Positions 23,800 through 33,885 of a DNA stretch of 64,000 nt are shown here, one piece after another; the stretch's first letter is position 1, and each line of letters starts with the position of its first letter. The translations under genes were made by a program, and so were the position numbers. Source of the stretch: Rutidosis leptorrhynchoides (Eukaryota > Streptophyta > Magnoliopsida > Asterales > Asteraceae); contig NC_092333.1 in assembly GCF_046630445.1 (NCBI RefSeq), forward strand, positions 706,443,501-706,507,500. The letters are read 5' to 3'. The notes under the pieces are model-generated. The model was not told the DNA's origin. It worked only from the letters and a program-made list of their open reading frames with translations, and searched no databases.

Positions 23800-25824
23800 A
23801 TGTTAAGAAGGATGATATCTAGGAACTACTCAAGAAAACAGGTACAATTACACCCCAAATCACCTTTAAATCCGAATTTTAGTGTGTTCTTGAGCATATT
23901 TTCATAATTTGAATTTTGTTAATTTTTAGTGTAATTAGTGATAAATTGTTAGTATATTATGCATGTATAACCTAGATTGATGCTTGTTAACATGATTTGA
24001 AGCCAAAAACTTCAAAATCTTTAGAATCTAAGGTTTGTGTTCTTGAGCAATTTGGGGCTTTTTGATATAAACAGGTTATGGCCGATTTTTGTCATGAATT
24101 GTTGCTAAATTGAGTAGTGTAACATGTCTAGGTAGTTAAATGATCCAAACTTTGAGCCTAAACATGATTTTGAGAATTAAAGTGGACTTTTTCAAGTCCA
24201 AAATTCATGAACTTGATTTTTGAAAGATAATGCCATTTGAGACTTGTTTATTTGCTAGTAATGATTATTTTGACATGTTATTTGAGTTGAATGCTTATGA
24301 ACTTGGCGAAAATTTTCGTATATGCTTATTTGAAAAAGTGTAGATTTGATAAAAATGTGAAAATAAGCTTAAGTTTGATATAAATTGATAATGTCATTGT
24401 AATTATTTTGATTGATGATTTTGCTGACACTAATGCATATTTGGATGCACAAAATTTGTGTTTGATGTGTTTTGCAGAATGAAAGGGGTGAATCTTCATC
24501 CCAAGCCCGTCACGCTCCTGCTGAGAACTTGGAACAACAGGAGGTAGATAACTGCTACAAGCAGGATGTACCTCATCCAGTCATGACCTTTTCAGATATG
24601 CACTTGGAACAGTTGCACCCGAACCTGCGATTTGACAGACTTTGGATAAATTATCCAAAATATCAACGGGGTTTGCATACTCTTCACTCTAAGGTTGTTG
24701 AGGTACCAAGGGTCATAGAATGGGGACCCTTGGAAGCTGTAGAATTGGCCGGGCCAATTAGGGAATTACTGGTACAGAGGTATGGTAATTCTTCTTTTAA
24801 TGACTGGATATGTTTATTCACCATACGCAGACCTGTATATAAAGTATGGTGTGAAGAGTTGTTATGTAGTATAGAGTTGAATGATCGGGTAGCCAGTTTA
24901 ACCGATCGTTCTTTTATTAGATTTTTGTTAGGCGGTTCGATGCGCCACATGTCTTTACTAGACATGGCTCAGGCTTTACGTATATATACGCCTGAGGAAT
25001 TAGCGTCTGCCGATTGTAGAGGATTGATACTAAACGGTAGGAAAATAGATGAAAATTTTGATACACACGGTGTGTGGAGTCAAATGACAAGCCATCACCG
25101 TTTCAAAGGGGGAAACTACTCTTATTTGGATATAGATAGAGCCGAATTAAGAGTAATACATAGGTTTTTAGCTAACTCGATTACACAAAGGGGTAAAAAC
25201 AAAGAAAAGGTAAATGAACAAGATTTGTTTTACCATATGTGTATTCGAGACCCACACAGCGCTGTAAGTATACCATATTGTGTGGGTTATTATTTATCAG
25301 CTATGGTTCGAGGGATGCGTCCACATAGCATAATAGGAGGTGGTATTTTTATTACTTTGATTGGTGAATATCTCGGTGTGGATATAAGTCGGGGGGGATT
25401 ATTAGTAGAAGAGCCGGAACCCCGCGACACTATAGGATTAAATGTATACCATGGTGCGAAAGTGTTGAAGCGGCGAAATAACGCCGCAGTACGATACAAT
25501 GGTAGACATCCACAGGTAGAGAGAAACCAGGAACAAGGTAATGTAGGAGGGGGGAACCAGATGCAAGAAATGCAAAGGTTTATAGCTTCTCAGGAATACG
25601 AAAATGCTAGACAGAGAGCATTTGAAGATTGGCAAGTTCATCAGAACCAGATCATAGCGCATTGCCAACACATAGGTAGAAACTATATTCCTACACCGAA
25701 GCCCGTCTTCCCTCCTTGGTCGATAGAGATGCAGCCACCATATCCTACGTATGACCCTGCCGAGGCATTCTATAGCACTTATGGTTATGCGTGGAACCCC
25801 TATTGGTACCAATATCATCCTTAG
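23800..25824 (+). CDS. element C third ORF, Athila ORF-1-type protein, likely spliced (14 + 449 codons)
   Basis: The long frame (24475-25824) has no ATG near its beginning; the first in-frame one is about 40 codons in. At 23800-23841 a 14-codon ATG frame ends in CAG before GTACAA, and the long frame begins after TTTTGCAG at 24477. Splicing out 23842-24477 (636 bp, AT-rich) joins them in frame. The protein has the FDRLW...Y, LTDRSFIRFLLGGSMRHMSLLDMAQALRIYTPEEL and GGGIFITLIGEYLGV blocks resembling the ATHILA ORF-1 family found downstream of pol in this lineage. The C-terminus is P/Y-rich (PPYPTYDPAEAFYSTYGYAW). It occupies the 'env-like' position, but I see no signal peptide or convincing transmembrane anchor. 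Its function is unknown. Confidence 0.65.
23842..24477 (+). other. predicted intron of the third ORF of element C
   Basis: The donor is CAG|GTACAA and the acceptor is TGTGTTTTGCAG|AAT, both good plant sites. The interior is T-rich and the exon phase is kept. Spliced env-position RNAs are known for some plant gypsy elements, such as barley Bagy-2. Confidence 0.6.
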
Positions 25825-27892
25825 TTTACTTATTTTTATTTTTATTTTGTAATTTGTAATTATTGATATGTTTAATATTTTTTGTTAATATTGTAATCAT
25901 TTTTATAATTATCTAACTTTTATTCTTAGATTTTAATAATTTTTGAATGTGGGGTAATAAACCAAACTTCAAAAATATGTATATATGTTTGCAGTTTATC
26001 TTATGTACACAACAGGGTAAAACAACGCATTTTCAAAGACTGGCATTAAGTTCAGCAAAAGCAAGTAATTTTGACGACAATGATGCAAAATACATGTGAA
26101 ATAACAACAAGACGGAATGAACAAATGACGTGCACCATTTATCATTCAGCAAACAAACGCCAATATATTTGGAAACTTTGGTAAAAATTTAATCATTTTC
26201 ACACAAATCACCCTCAATAATTTAAATTGTTACTGATTTCTTGCAAATGAGGGCATTGCAAGATCTTAAGTGTGGGAAGGGATTAAATTCTTTCGGATTT
26301 TAAAATTTTTATATTAAACACTTGGTTACCATTAAAAATACTAGTAAAGCAGTAGTTGTATTAGAATCTAGTGCTCTCTGATAAAAAAGAACAGCCCTAG
26401 TCTTATATACTGACTACCCAATTCTAGTAAAATTTTTCAAAATTTTTAATTAAATGAATTCAAATCATGTTTATACATATTTATGAACGATAAAACTAGG
26501 TTTTAACACCGAAATTATCGTTACCTCGGAAAGGACATAAATTGAGAAACAAACTAAAATGTTAAAATTCATTTAAAATGGAATAGAGGACGATAAAAAG
26601 AAAAATAAAAAGCCAAGTGTGGGAAAATTTACCAAGTTATTTTAAACATATGCCACATATATTTGTAACAAATAACTGAAAATACTTTTGCTTTGAACTA
26701 AACTAAACTGTTTTACCCGATGAAAGAAAAGAAGAGATGGATCTACACGATGAATCAATTCCATCATTAAAAGGAAGTAAAGTCTTCCGAAAAAGACACG
26801 CGCTTCTTGATTTAGGTCATGAAGTTGTCGTTCAGACCAGCTGTAGGTTGACGAAAAATCTAGAAAAGTCATCACTAAAATCAGCAGGAAATCCACGGAC
26901 CTCAGCATTAAACAGGGTCGCCAAGTGGTCAGATTTATCCTAACCATGAGAAGGATTTATCTCGTACAATGGGGAGGCACCGTGCAAATTAGCTGGATAA
27001 GACTAATGAATCAGATCCCCAGAAAGGATAATCTCCTTAAAGATTAAAAATCAGCTTTTAAGACTGATATTACTCAATCCTAGAGATTGACCTTAAAGAT
27101 TGAGAATTCAAACTCATGGAATTCAATGATATCTAAACTCGAGCTTGAACGAGAAATTATTTTGATCAAAATTATAAACCGATTTGTTTTCTGAAAACCC
27201 TATTTTCAATGCGTTCATTACCATTGAACGTAAAATCCTAGGAATTCACCTGGAATTCATTAGGTCACCTGAACTAAATCGGGTGTCAACCGTAAGAACG
27301 GTGGTTGCATAGCATGGTCAAAGACAGGACTTTGTGCCAAACCGACAAATTATAAGGGTGAGCTTTACTATTGCTCCTACCAAGGATAGTAATTGCGTCC
27401 GACACGTTATAGACCATAATCAAAAGCATGTCACGGGACATTGCCTTAAACAGTTGCTTGTTCAACGCTTTCCTTTACAACCGGACGGTAGTTTGCCGAA
27501 AGGTAATATACGGAACAAGTAAACTGGACGTGTTGCTTTCCAAATACAAGGTTAGCAAGTGGGTGACACAAAACCGCAAGTTTTGAGCTAAAATTTTCAA
27601 ATCTGAAACCCACCAAACCCACAAAAATATTTTGCAAACACCGGTAAAGGGTTATTCCGGAAAACTTATCTAGGGTAAAAACTAGATTTAATTTTCAAAA
27701 GATCAAATGTTTTCATAAAGATCCAATTTCCTTAATGGATCTAAATTTTTATAGTCATGTGGGACTGTAAACCATATCGTTACTACCATTGTTTATACCG
27801 CCGTATAGAAATCACTGATGTACAAAGTGTGAAGAATAAAAAAAGTGATTCTAGTATTTCAAGACGATATTGCTTGAGGACAAGCAACGCTC
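25825..27892 (+). other. element C 3' non-coding region
   Basis: Two kilobases without a recognisable gene. It holds another ACCGAAAT module (26497-26537) and internal copies of the purine-tract motif AAGTGTGGGAA (about 26269 and 26612), with a looser GAATGTGGGG near 25945. A 68-codon frame at 26737-26943 is unconvincing. Confidence 0.6.
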
Positions 27893-27907
27893 AAGTGTGG
27901 GAATATT
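27893..27907 (+). other. polypurine tract of element C
   Basis: AAGTGTGGGAATATT lies directly before the 3' LTR. This is the usual place of plus-strand DNA priming. The motif AAGTGTGGG also follows the gag-pol stop (21995) and occurs twice more upstream. Confidence 0.7.
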
Positions 27908-29895
27908 TGATAATGCTAAAAACGAACATATATTTCATAGCATTATTCCTCAAGAAAGACAAGCTTTTAGTTGCAATTGTTCTATTTACAAGAGATATTC
28001 GTTTAAATAATAAAAGGTGAAGACAAAAGACAGATTCGACGATTTGAAGACGCAAACAACCAAAAAGCTCAAAAGAACAAAAGACAATCAAAAAGGTTCC
28101 AATTATTGATAAGAAACGTCTCGAAATCACAAGAGTACAAGATTCAAAACGCAAAGTACAAGATATTAAATTGTACGCGAGGACGTTCGAAAATCCGGAA
28201 CCGGGACTAGAGTCAACTCTTAACGCTCGACGCAACGGACTAAAAATTACAAGTTAACTATGTATATAAATATAATATAATATATAATTAATTATATTAA
28301 TTATATATATATTATATATATATATTATTAAAACCGTCGGCAGCCAGAAACTCCAAGGGTGTGAAATGAAAATACCTCTCCGCGACTCGCGGAGTTTGAA
28401 GGGCTTTTTGCCGCGAGTCGCGGAGCCCCAAAATTCATTTCTGGCTATAAAGCCAACCGAATTCTGATCGAATTTAAAACATCATTTTTCTCTTCCTCTT
28501 CATACGAAGTAATATATTTATATTTATAATTTATATTTTAATTTTAATTCTAATAATAAGGGTATGTTAGCGAATGTTGTAAAGGTGTAAGTCGAAATTC
28601 TGTCCGTGTAACGCTACGCTATTTTTAATCATTGTAAGTTATGTTCAACCTTTTTACATTAATGTCTCGTAGCTAAGTTATTATTATGCTTATTTAAAAC
28701 GAAGTAATCATGATGTTGGGCTAATTACTAAAATTGGGTAATTGGGCTTTGTACCATAATTGGGGTTTGGACAAAAGAACGACACTTGTGGAAACTAGAC
28801 TATGGGCTATTAATGGGCTTTATATTTGTTTAACTAAATGAAAGTTTGTTAATGTTAATATAAAGATTTACAATTGGGCGTCCCTATAAATTACCATATA
28901 CACTCGATCGGACACGATGGGCGGGGTATTTATATGTACGAATAATCGTTCATTTAACCGGACACGGGAATGGATTAATAGCCACTAGAATAATTAAAAC
29001 AGGGGTGAAATTACATTCAAGGGTAATTGGTGTAATTGTTAACAAAGTAGTAAAACCTTGGTTTACACGCAGTCGATAACCTGGTGTATTCATTAAACAA
29101 AGTATTAAAACCTTGTTACAATTCGAATCCCCAATTAGTTGGAATATTTATCTTCGGGTATAATAATAATTTGACAAGGACACTTGCAATTTATATTTAT
29201 GACTGATGGACTGTTATGGACAAAAACCAGACGGACATATTGAATAATCCAGGACAAAGGACAATTAACCCATGGGCATAAAACTAAAATCAACACGTCA
29301 AACATCATGATTACGGAAGTTTAAATAAGCATAATTCTTTTATTTCATATTTAATTTCCTTTATTTTATATTTAATTGCACTTCTAATTATCGCACTTTT
29401 ATTTATTGTTATTTTATTTTATCGCACTTTTAATTATCGTACTTTTTAATTATCGCAATTTAATTTTATCGCATTTTTATTATTCGCAATTTCATTATCG
29501 TTATTTACTTTACGCTTTAATTTAAAGTCTTGTATTTATTTTATATTTTACATTAGGTTTTAACTGCGACTAAAGTTTTAAAATCGACAAACCGGTCATT
29601 AAACGGTAAAAACCCCCCTTTATAATAATAATATTACCTATATATATATTTGTATTTTTATAAAAGTAAATTAATATAGCGTTGAGCTTTGTTTAAAGAT
29701 TTCCCTGTGGAACGAACCGGACTTACTAAAAACTACACTACTGTACGATTAGGTACACTGCCTATAAGTGTTGTAGCAAGGTTTAAGTATATCCATTCTA
29801 TAAATAAATAAATATCTTGTGTAAAATTGTATCGTATTTAATAGTATTTTTCTAGTAAAATAATAACTATTTTATATACACCCCGCTGCACATCA
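27908..29895 (+). repeat. 3' LTR of element C, 1988 bp
   Basis: Same length and register as the 5' LTR, with no difference in the blocks compared. It is followed by the TSD GCACC at 29896-29900. The last bases supply a spurious extension to the disrupted gag frame of element B. Confidence 0.92.
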
Positions 29896-29900
29896 GCACC

Positions 29901-31043
29901 CGTATCAAACATAATAGAAGCTAGTTGATTATTAACGGTAAACGTACCCGTGACAAGATTAGGATCCTCACGTGCTTTACTGGCACTAACATTAAATGCC
30001 CTCCCACGTGCAGGTTCTTTGTTCTTCTCCTTATCAGGGCATTGATTTATAAAGTGACCAGACTTCCCGCATCCAAAACATTTCTTGACATCGGTCAGTT
30101 TTGTCTTTACTTCAGAAACGGTGGCATAACAATCTTTCGCCACATGTCCTTTCTTGTTGCACTTATCACAGACCACTTGACAATAGCCTGCATGATGTGT
30201 GTAACATCTTTTGCAGAACGGATGGGGTCCCTTATAGTTTGGACTTGCAGTTGCCCCATCTTGTTTACCTTTAAAAGTTTCTTGTTTCTTCAGGTGAGTA
30301 CTTTTGCCCTTATAGTCTTCCCATTTCCTCTTTCCTTCAGTTGTCTTGACTTCGGTAATTGGTGCCTTAATCGAACTCTCTGTGATCTGGTCCATGAGTT
30401 GGTGTGCCATTGTCATGGCTTCCTGCATCGTATTCGGTTTGGACGATGTAACATTTCCTTTGATATTGATCGATAAACCGTCAATATACATTTCTATCTT
30501 TCGTTTCTCATTTGGCACCAATTCGGGACACAACAAGGCTAGTTCCATGAAACGATTTTCATAGTTATTGAGATTCGCGCCGATAACCTTCAGATTACGT
30601 AACTCAGATTCCATTTTTCTGATCTCGTTTCGAGGACAGTACTCCTCGATTAGCATCTTTTTCAGTTCTTCCCAAGAGATATCATATGCCGTATCTATTC
30701 CTTCTGCTTTAGCATAATTGTTCCACCAAGTAAGTGCACCATCTTGCAACGTGCACGAAGCATACTTTGACTTGTCTTCGTTCGCACAATTACTGATTTT
30801 GAAAACGGACTCCATCTTTTCAAACCATCGGGTTAGACCGACTGGTCCCTCAGTTCCACTAAACGTCTGTGGTTTGCATCCTTGAAAAGTTTTGTATGAG
30901 CATCCGTTTCGTGAATTTGTGTTTACGGTTGCTGCTTTAGCTGCTGCTTCGGCTGTTGCTTTTGCTGCTTCGGTTGCAGCAATTCTTTCATTCACACGTT
31001 TCTCGACTAGTTGCTCAAACTCAGCATCCGACATTTGAGACAT
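29901..31043 (-). CDS. element B gag and start of protease, cut by element C
   Basis: Reads from ATG at 31043. There is a coiled Ala-rich N-terminus; a capsid core ([42 protein letters not shown]); a basic linker; and three Cys/His clusters: [12 protein letters not shown], the CCHC knuckle [14 protein letters not shown] and a second knuckle [14 protein letters not shown]. It reaches the protease motif SIMFDTGAD and then runs into the LTR of C. The missing continuation is the pol frame at 12966-9580, about 17 kb away. Gag itself is intact and could still be translated if the truncated RNA were made. Confidence 0.88.
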
Positions 31044-31491
31044 GTTTCTTCAATAAACACAACAGATATAATTTAATCATATAGAATATTATAGGTAAAA
31101 TGAGTTGTCAATAGTTAATCGTAGCATATTAATAATATGAACCGATTATTATAAAAACCTTTTCTTCTTATTAGCATTTTATAATTATTTCTAGGGTATT
31201 ACCTACCCGTTAAGTTCATACATAATAGCTAGTACAAGGAATTAACTACTAAAATCCTAATAATATTCCACTATGAAAAATTATAGCGAGTTACTACATT
31301 ATTATGTAATAATAATAGTAAGAAGTAGTAATAATACAAATAATCATTCCATGCATTTATTATTAATAAACCAAAATAATACAATACCATACAATACTGA
31401 TATTTTACATATGCTTATTTTACATAACAAGATAGAGTAGCACACATAAGTAATAAAATAGCGCATGGAAGATTTATGGTTGCGAGGTCGT
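31044..31491 (-). other. element B spacer between leader ORF and gag
   Basis: AT-rich and non-coding. It includes the inverted repeat GGGTAGGTAATACCC (minus strand, 31208 to 31194), which is kept in D (51128 to 51114) and in A (35429 to 35415). Confidence 0.6.
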
Positions 31492-32178
31492 TCATTCAGA
31501 ACTATCAGAAACTTCTTCCCATTTGGTTCTCTCTGCCAATTGTTTGTGTGCACATGGTCCGACAGACATTCTGGCAGTGTATTTTATTTTTAGTTGGGGT
31601 TTTGAGGTACCCGTTACCTCAGTGGGTTTAATACAATAAGGGTGGTTACGGATCGAATGGTCCTGTTCTTTTTTAATAATTAAGGACATTTTATTATTGT
31701 GGTTGTTTTTATTATCTATAGCAAGTTGGAATTTCTCCTTAGTGATCTCTTTTATTTCATTAGCGAAATCCTCCTCCTTACTGATTTCGTCTGATGACGA
31801 ACTGTCTGAGTCATGTGTAGGAGAATATGATGACGAACTGCAAGAATATGTACCGGTGGTCATGAACCGAAATCTGCCAGGCGTAATCGGCACAACCCGC
31901 CCGTCGGCGGTATATCTGGACCAATGTCCATATTTGTTTAGAAATGGACGATCCTCGTTTACTCCAGGGATCATGGGTCCATGCCAACGATACTGTGGCT
32001 CTGGAAAACTAAAGCTGGGTGGAGCTGGAACCTCCTCTGGGTTTACCGGGAGTTGAGATTGCCCGGCTAACACAACTTCTTCTTTAATAGGTATTGGAAC
32101 GCCCTTTTTAGTTGTGGATAGAATAGATTCAGTGTCCGATTCTGAGTCGTACAAAATGATAGGATTAGAAGAAGTCAT
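31492..32178 (-). CDS. element B leader ORF upstream of gag, 228 aa, unknown
   Basis: The ATG is 196 bp inside the 5' LTR. The N-terminus is acidic (LYDSESDTESIL), followed by a Pro-rich part, then a conserved-looking centre (QYRWHGPMIP...GHWSRYTADGRVVPITPGRFRFMTTGTY), a Ser/Asp run, a Lys-rich helix, and a basic end (IKYTARMSVGPCAHKQL). D carries the same ORF, intact at 233 codons although its gag-pol is broken. I do not recognise it. Extra ORFs before gag occur in some plant gypsy lineages. A regulatory or RNA-binding role is possible but unshown. Confidence 0.65.
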   Translation of the reverse strand: MTSSNPIILYDSESDTESILSTTKKGVPIPIKEEVVLAGQSQLPVNPEEVPAPPSFSFPEPQYRWHGPMIPGVNEDRPFLNKYGHWSRYTADGRVVPITPGRFRFMTTGTYSCSSSSYSPTHDSDSSSSDEISKEEDFANEIKEITKEKFQLAIDNKNNHNNKMSLIIKKEQDHSIRNHPYCIKPTEVTGTSKPQLKIKYTARMSVGPCAHKQLAERTKWEEVSDSSE

Positions 32179-32359
32179 CTATCACATAATTGAAACAACA
32201 ATTACGTTAGCATATAAATATATCACATATAATGTTTTTGACCAAATGATAAGTAAAAATCAGTAAAAACAGATATGGTCATAGTCCAGACTCACTAATG
32301 CATCCTAACAATTACCAGTTAAACACACTAATGTAATTTCTGGTTCCCTATGACCTCAA

Positions 32360-32371
32360 GCTCGGATACCA
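32360..32371 (-). other. primer-binding site of element B
   Basis: Minus strand TGGTATCCGAGC, two bases inside the LTR. It resembles the tRNA-Met primer motif with one change (CCG for CAG). D has the same form at 52298 to 52287. Confidence 0.75.
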
Positions 32372-32373
32372 AC

Positions 32374-33880
32374 TGTAACGACCCGTCAAAATCGCTATTG
32401 ACGCGACACGTTAATTATTGATTCCACAGTGAGGTTTTGACCTCTATATGATACGTTTTGATAAAATATTGCATTCATTAAAATAAGTGACTTTCTAAAC
32501 ATAGAAAGTTATAAACATGTGGGCAAGTGCTTAGGTATAAGCAAAACCCCGAAATACATAAGTCTTTAATTTACAGGTTGACATCACAGTCCAATTATTT
32601 ATTACACAACGCAGTTTTATTTTGAATGCAATAAACTTTGTACAAAGCATGAGAGACTCCATGCAGGCAACAAGCACATCACAGCGAAAGCATTCTAAGG
32701 ACCTGAGAATAAAACATGCTAAAAAGTCAACACGAATGTTGGTGAGTTATAGGTTTAATTGCTCGAGTCATAAACATATATAAAGATAGACCACAAGATT
32801 TCATCAAAAGTTAATAGATTCTACGTAACAGAGCACCCTGGCAACTAAACTTAACGCTATAGTGATAATTACCCCATTCGTTTTAATACACGCAAACCAA
32901 CGTGTTTTAAACTCAAATAACATACGTCCGTTAAAAGGCTAGCGCTCTAGCTCGGACGGGGATGTCAAGCCCTATGGATCCATATACAATTATTCGCGCC
33001 CACCAGTCCATATCCTATGTACTGGCAGCTACTAGTTACCAAAGCTAAGGGATTTCCGGTTTAACTCAGTGTAGAATTTAGTATGTACTTGTGTCTTATC
33101 GCGTTTAAAATAAATTGCATGTATTCTCAGCCCAAAAATATTTAAAGTATTTAAAAAGGGATCTATAACTCACAGTTCAATATTGAGACTCAATATTGTT
33201 GGCAAATTGCGTAGACGTAATGATGGTAGACGACTGTATGGTTGGCCTTGGATTCAAGAACAATACCCCGAACAATACCCAATATTTCCTTAGCTTAAAG
33301 CGGTTTGAAACCCGAATTAAAACACCCTCGAATATACTTTATTATTATTAAACTTAAATTATAATTATAATTATAAATTAAAACTTATTACAGATATATT
33401 TATGAAAAATATCGTCGAGCAAAACTGACCTTTTATAGTACTTTTCGATTTACTGTAGCTCATGCGATCGCATGAGTTTTCAGTGTTTTTGCCATGCGAT
33501 CGCATGGCCGCCTTTTCTGTTTTTGTTTGCTAGTTCGTCGAAATCAAATAGTGTTTACTGTAGCAAATAGTGTTTACTGTAGCAAATAGTGTTACTGTAG
33601 CAAATAGCGTTTTACTGTAGCAAATTGTGTTTTACTGTAGCAAAGTAACTTTTACTGTAACAAATAGGGTTTTACTGTAGGAAAGTCGTTTTTACTTGTA
33701 CATATATATATACATACATATAATTGTTCATGAATCGTCGAGAGTAATCAAAGGTAATTGTATATATGAAACAGTTCTAAAATTTTGAGACTCAATCTAA
33801 CAGACTTTGTTTAGCGTGTTAAAATAATAAACCGTATAGAGAATTGGTTTAAATAAGTCAAAAATTTTCGGGTCATCACA
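32374..33880 (-). repeat. LTR of element B, right copy (element 5' LTR), 1507 bp
   Basis: Runs TGTAACGACCC to GGGTCATCACA, followed by TSD ATTGA. Palindromes lie at 33459-33476 and 33491-33508, and the tandem array at about 33546-33690. About eight differences from the left copy. Confidence 0.9.
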
Positions 33881-33885
33881 ATTGA

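Larger units (their letters stand above)
12985..29895 (+). mobile_element. gypsy element C, Athila-like, complete and very young
   Basis: A 16,911-bp element on the plus strand with two 1988-bp LTRs in exact 14,923-bp register, TG...CA ends, a 5-bp TSD GCACC, a primer site TGGCGCCGCTGCCGGGGAAC (typical of Athila/Tat elements) and a purine tract before the 3' LTR. It carries gag-pol, a small zinc-knuckle ORF and an Athila-type third ORF in long non-coding spacers. It is the innermost member of the nest. All main ORFs are unbroken and the LTRs look identical, so it may be autonomous. Confidence 0.93.
8155..33880 (-). mobile_element. gypsy element B (chromodomain-type), split by element C
   Basis: The LTRs are at 8155-9663 and 32374-33880, running TGTAACGACCC to GGGTCATCACA. 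There is a perfect 5-bp TSD, ATTGA, at 8150-8154 and 33881-33885. The element reads on the minus strand: LTR, primer site, leader ORF, gag, pol with a chromodomain-like end, LTR. Its own length without C is about 8.8 kb, nearly the same as element D. Apart from the insertion of C in the protease codons, both halves of gag-pol are open, so B looks coding-competent up to the arrival of C. Confidence 0.9.

Noticed and set aside
24684-25818. Minus-strand frames within the third ORF of element C
   Set aside because: Antisense shadows of the 450-codon frame.
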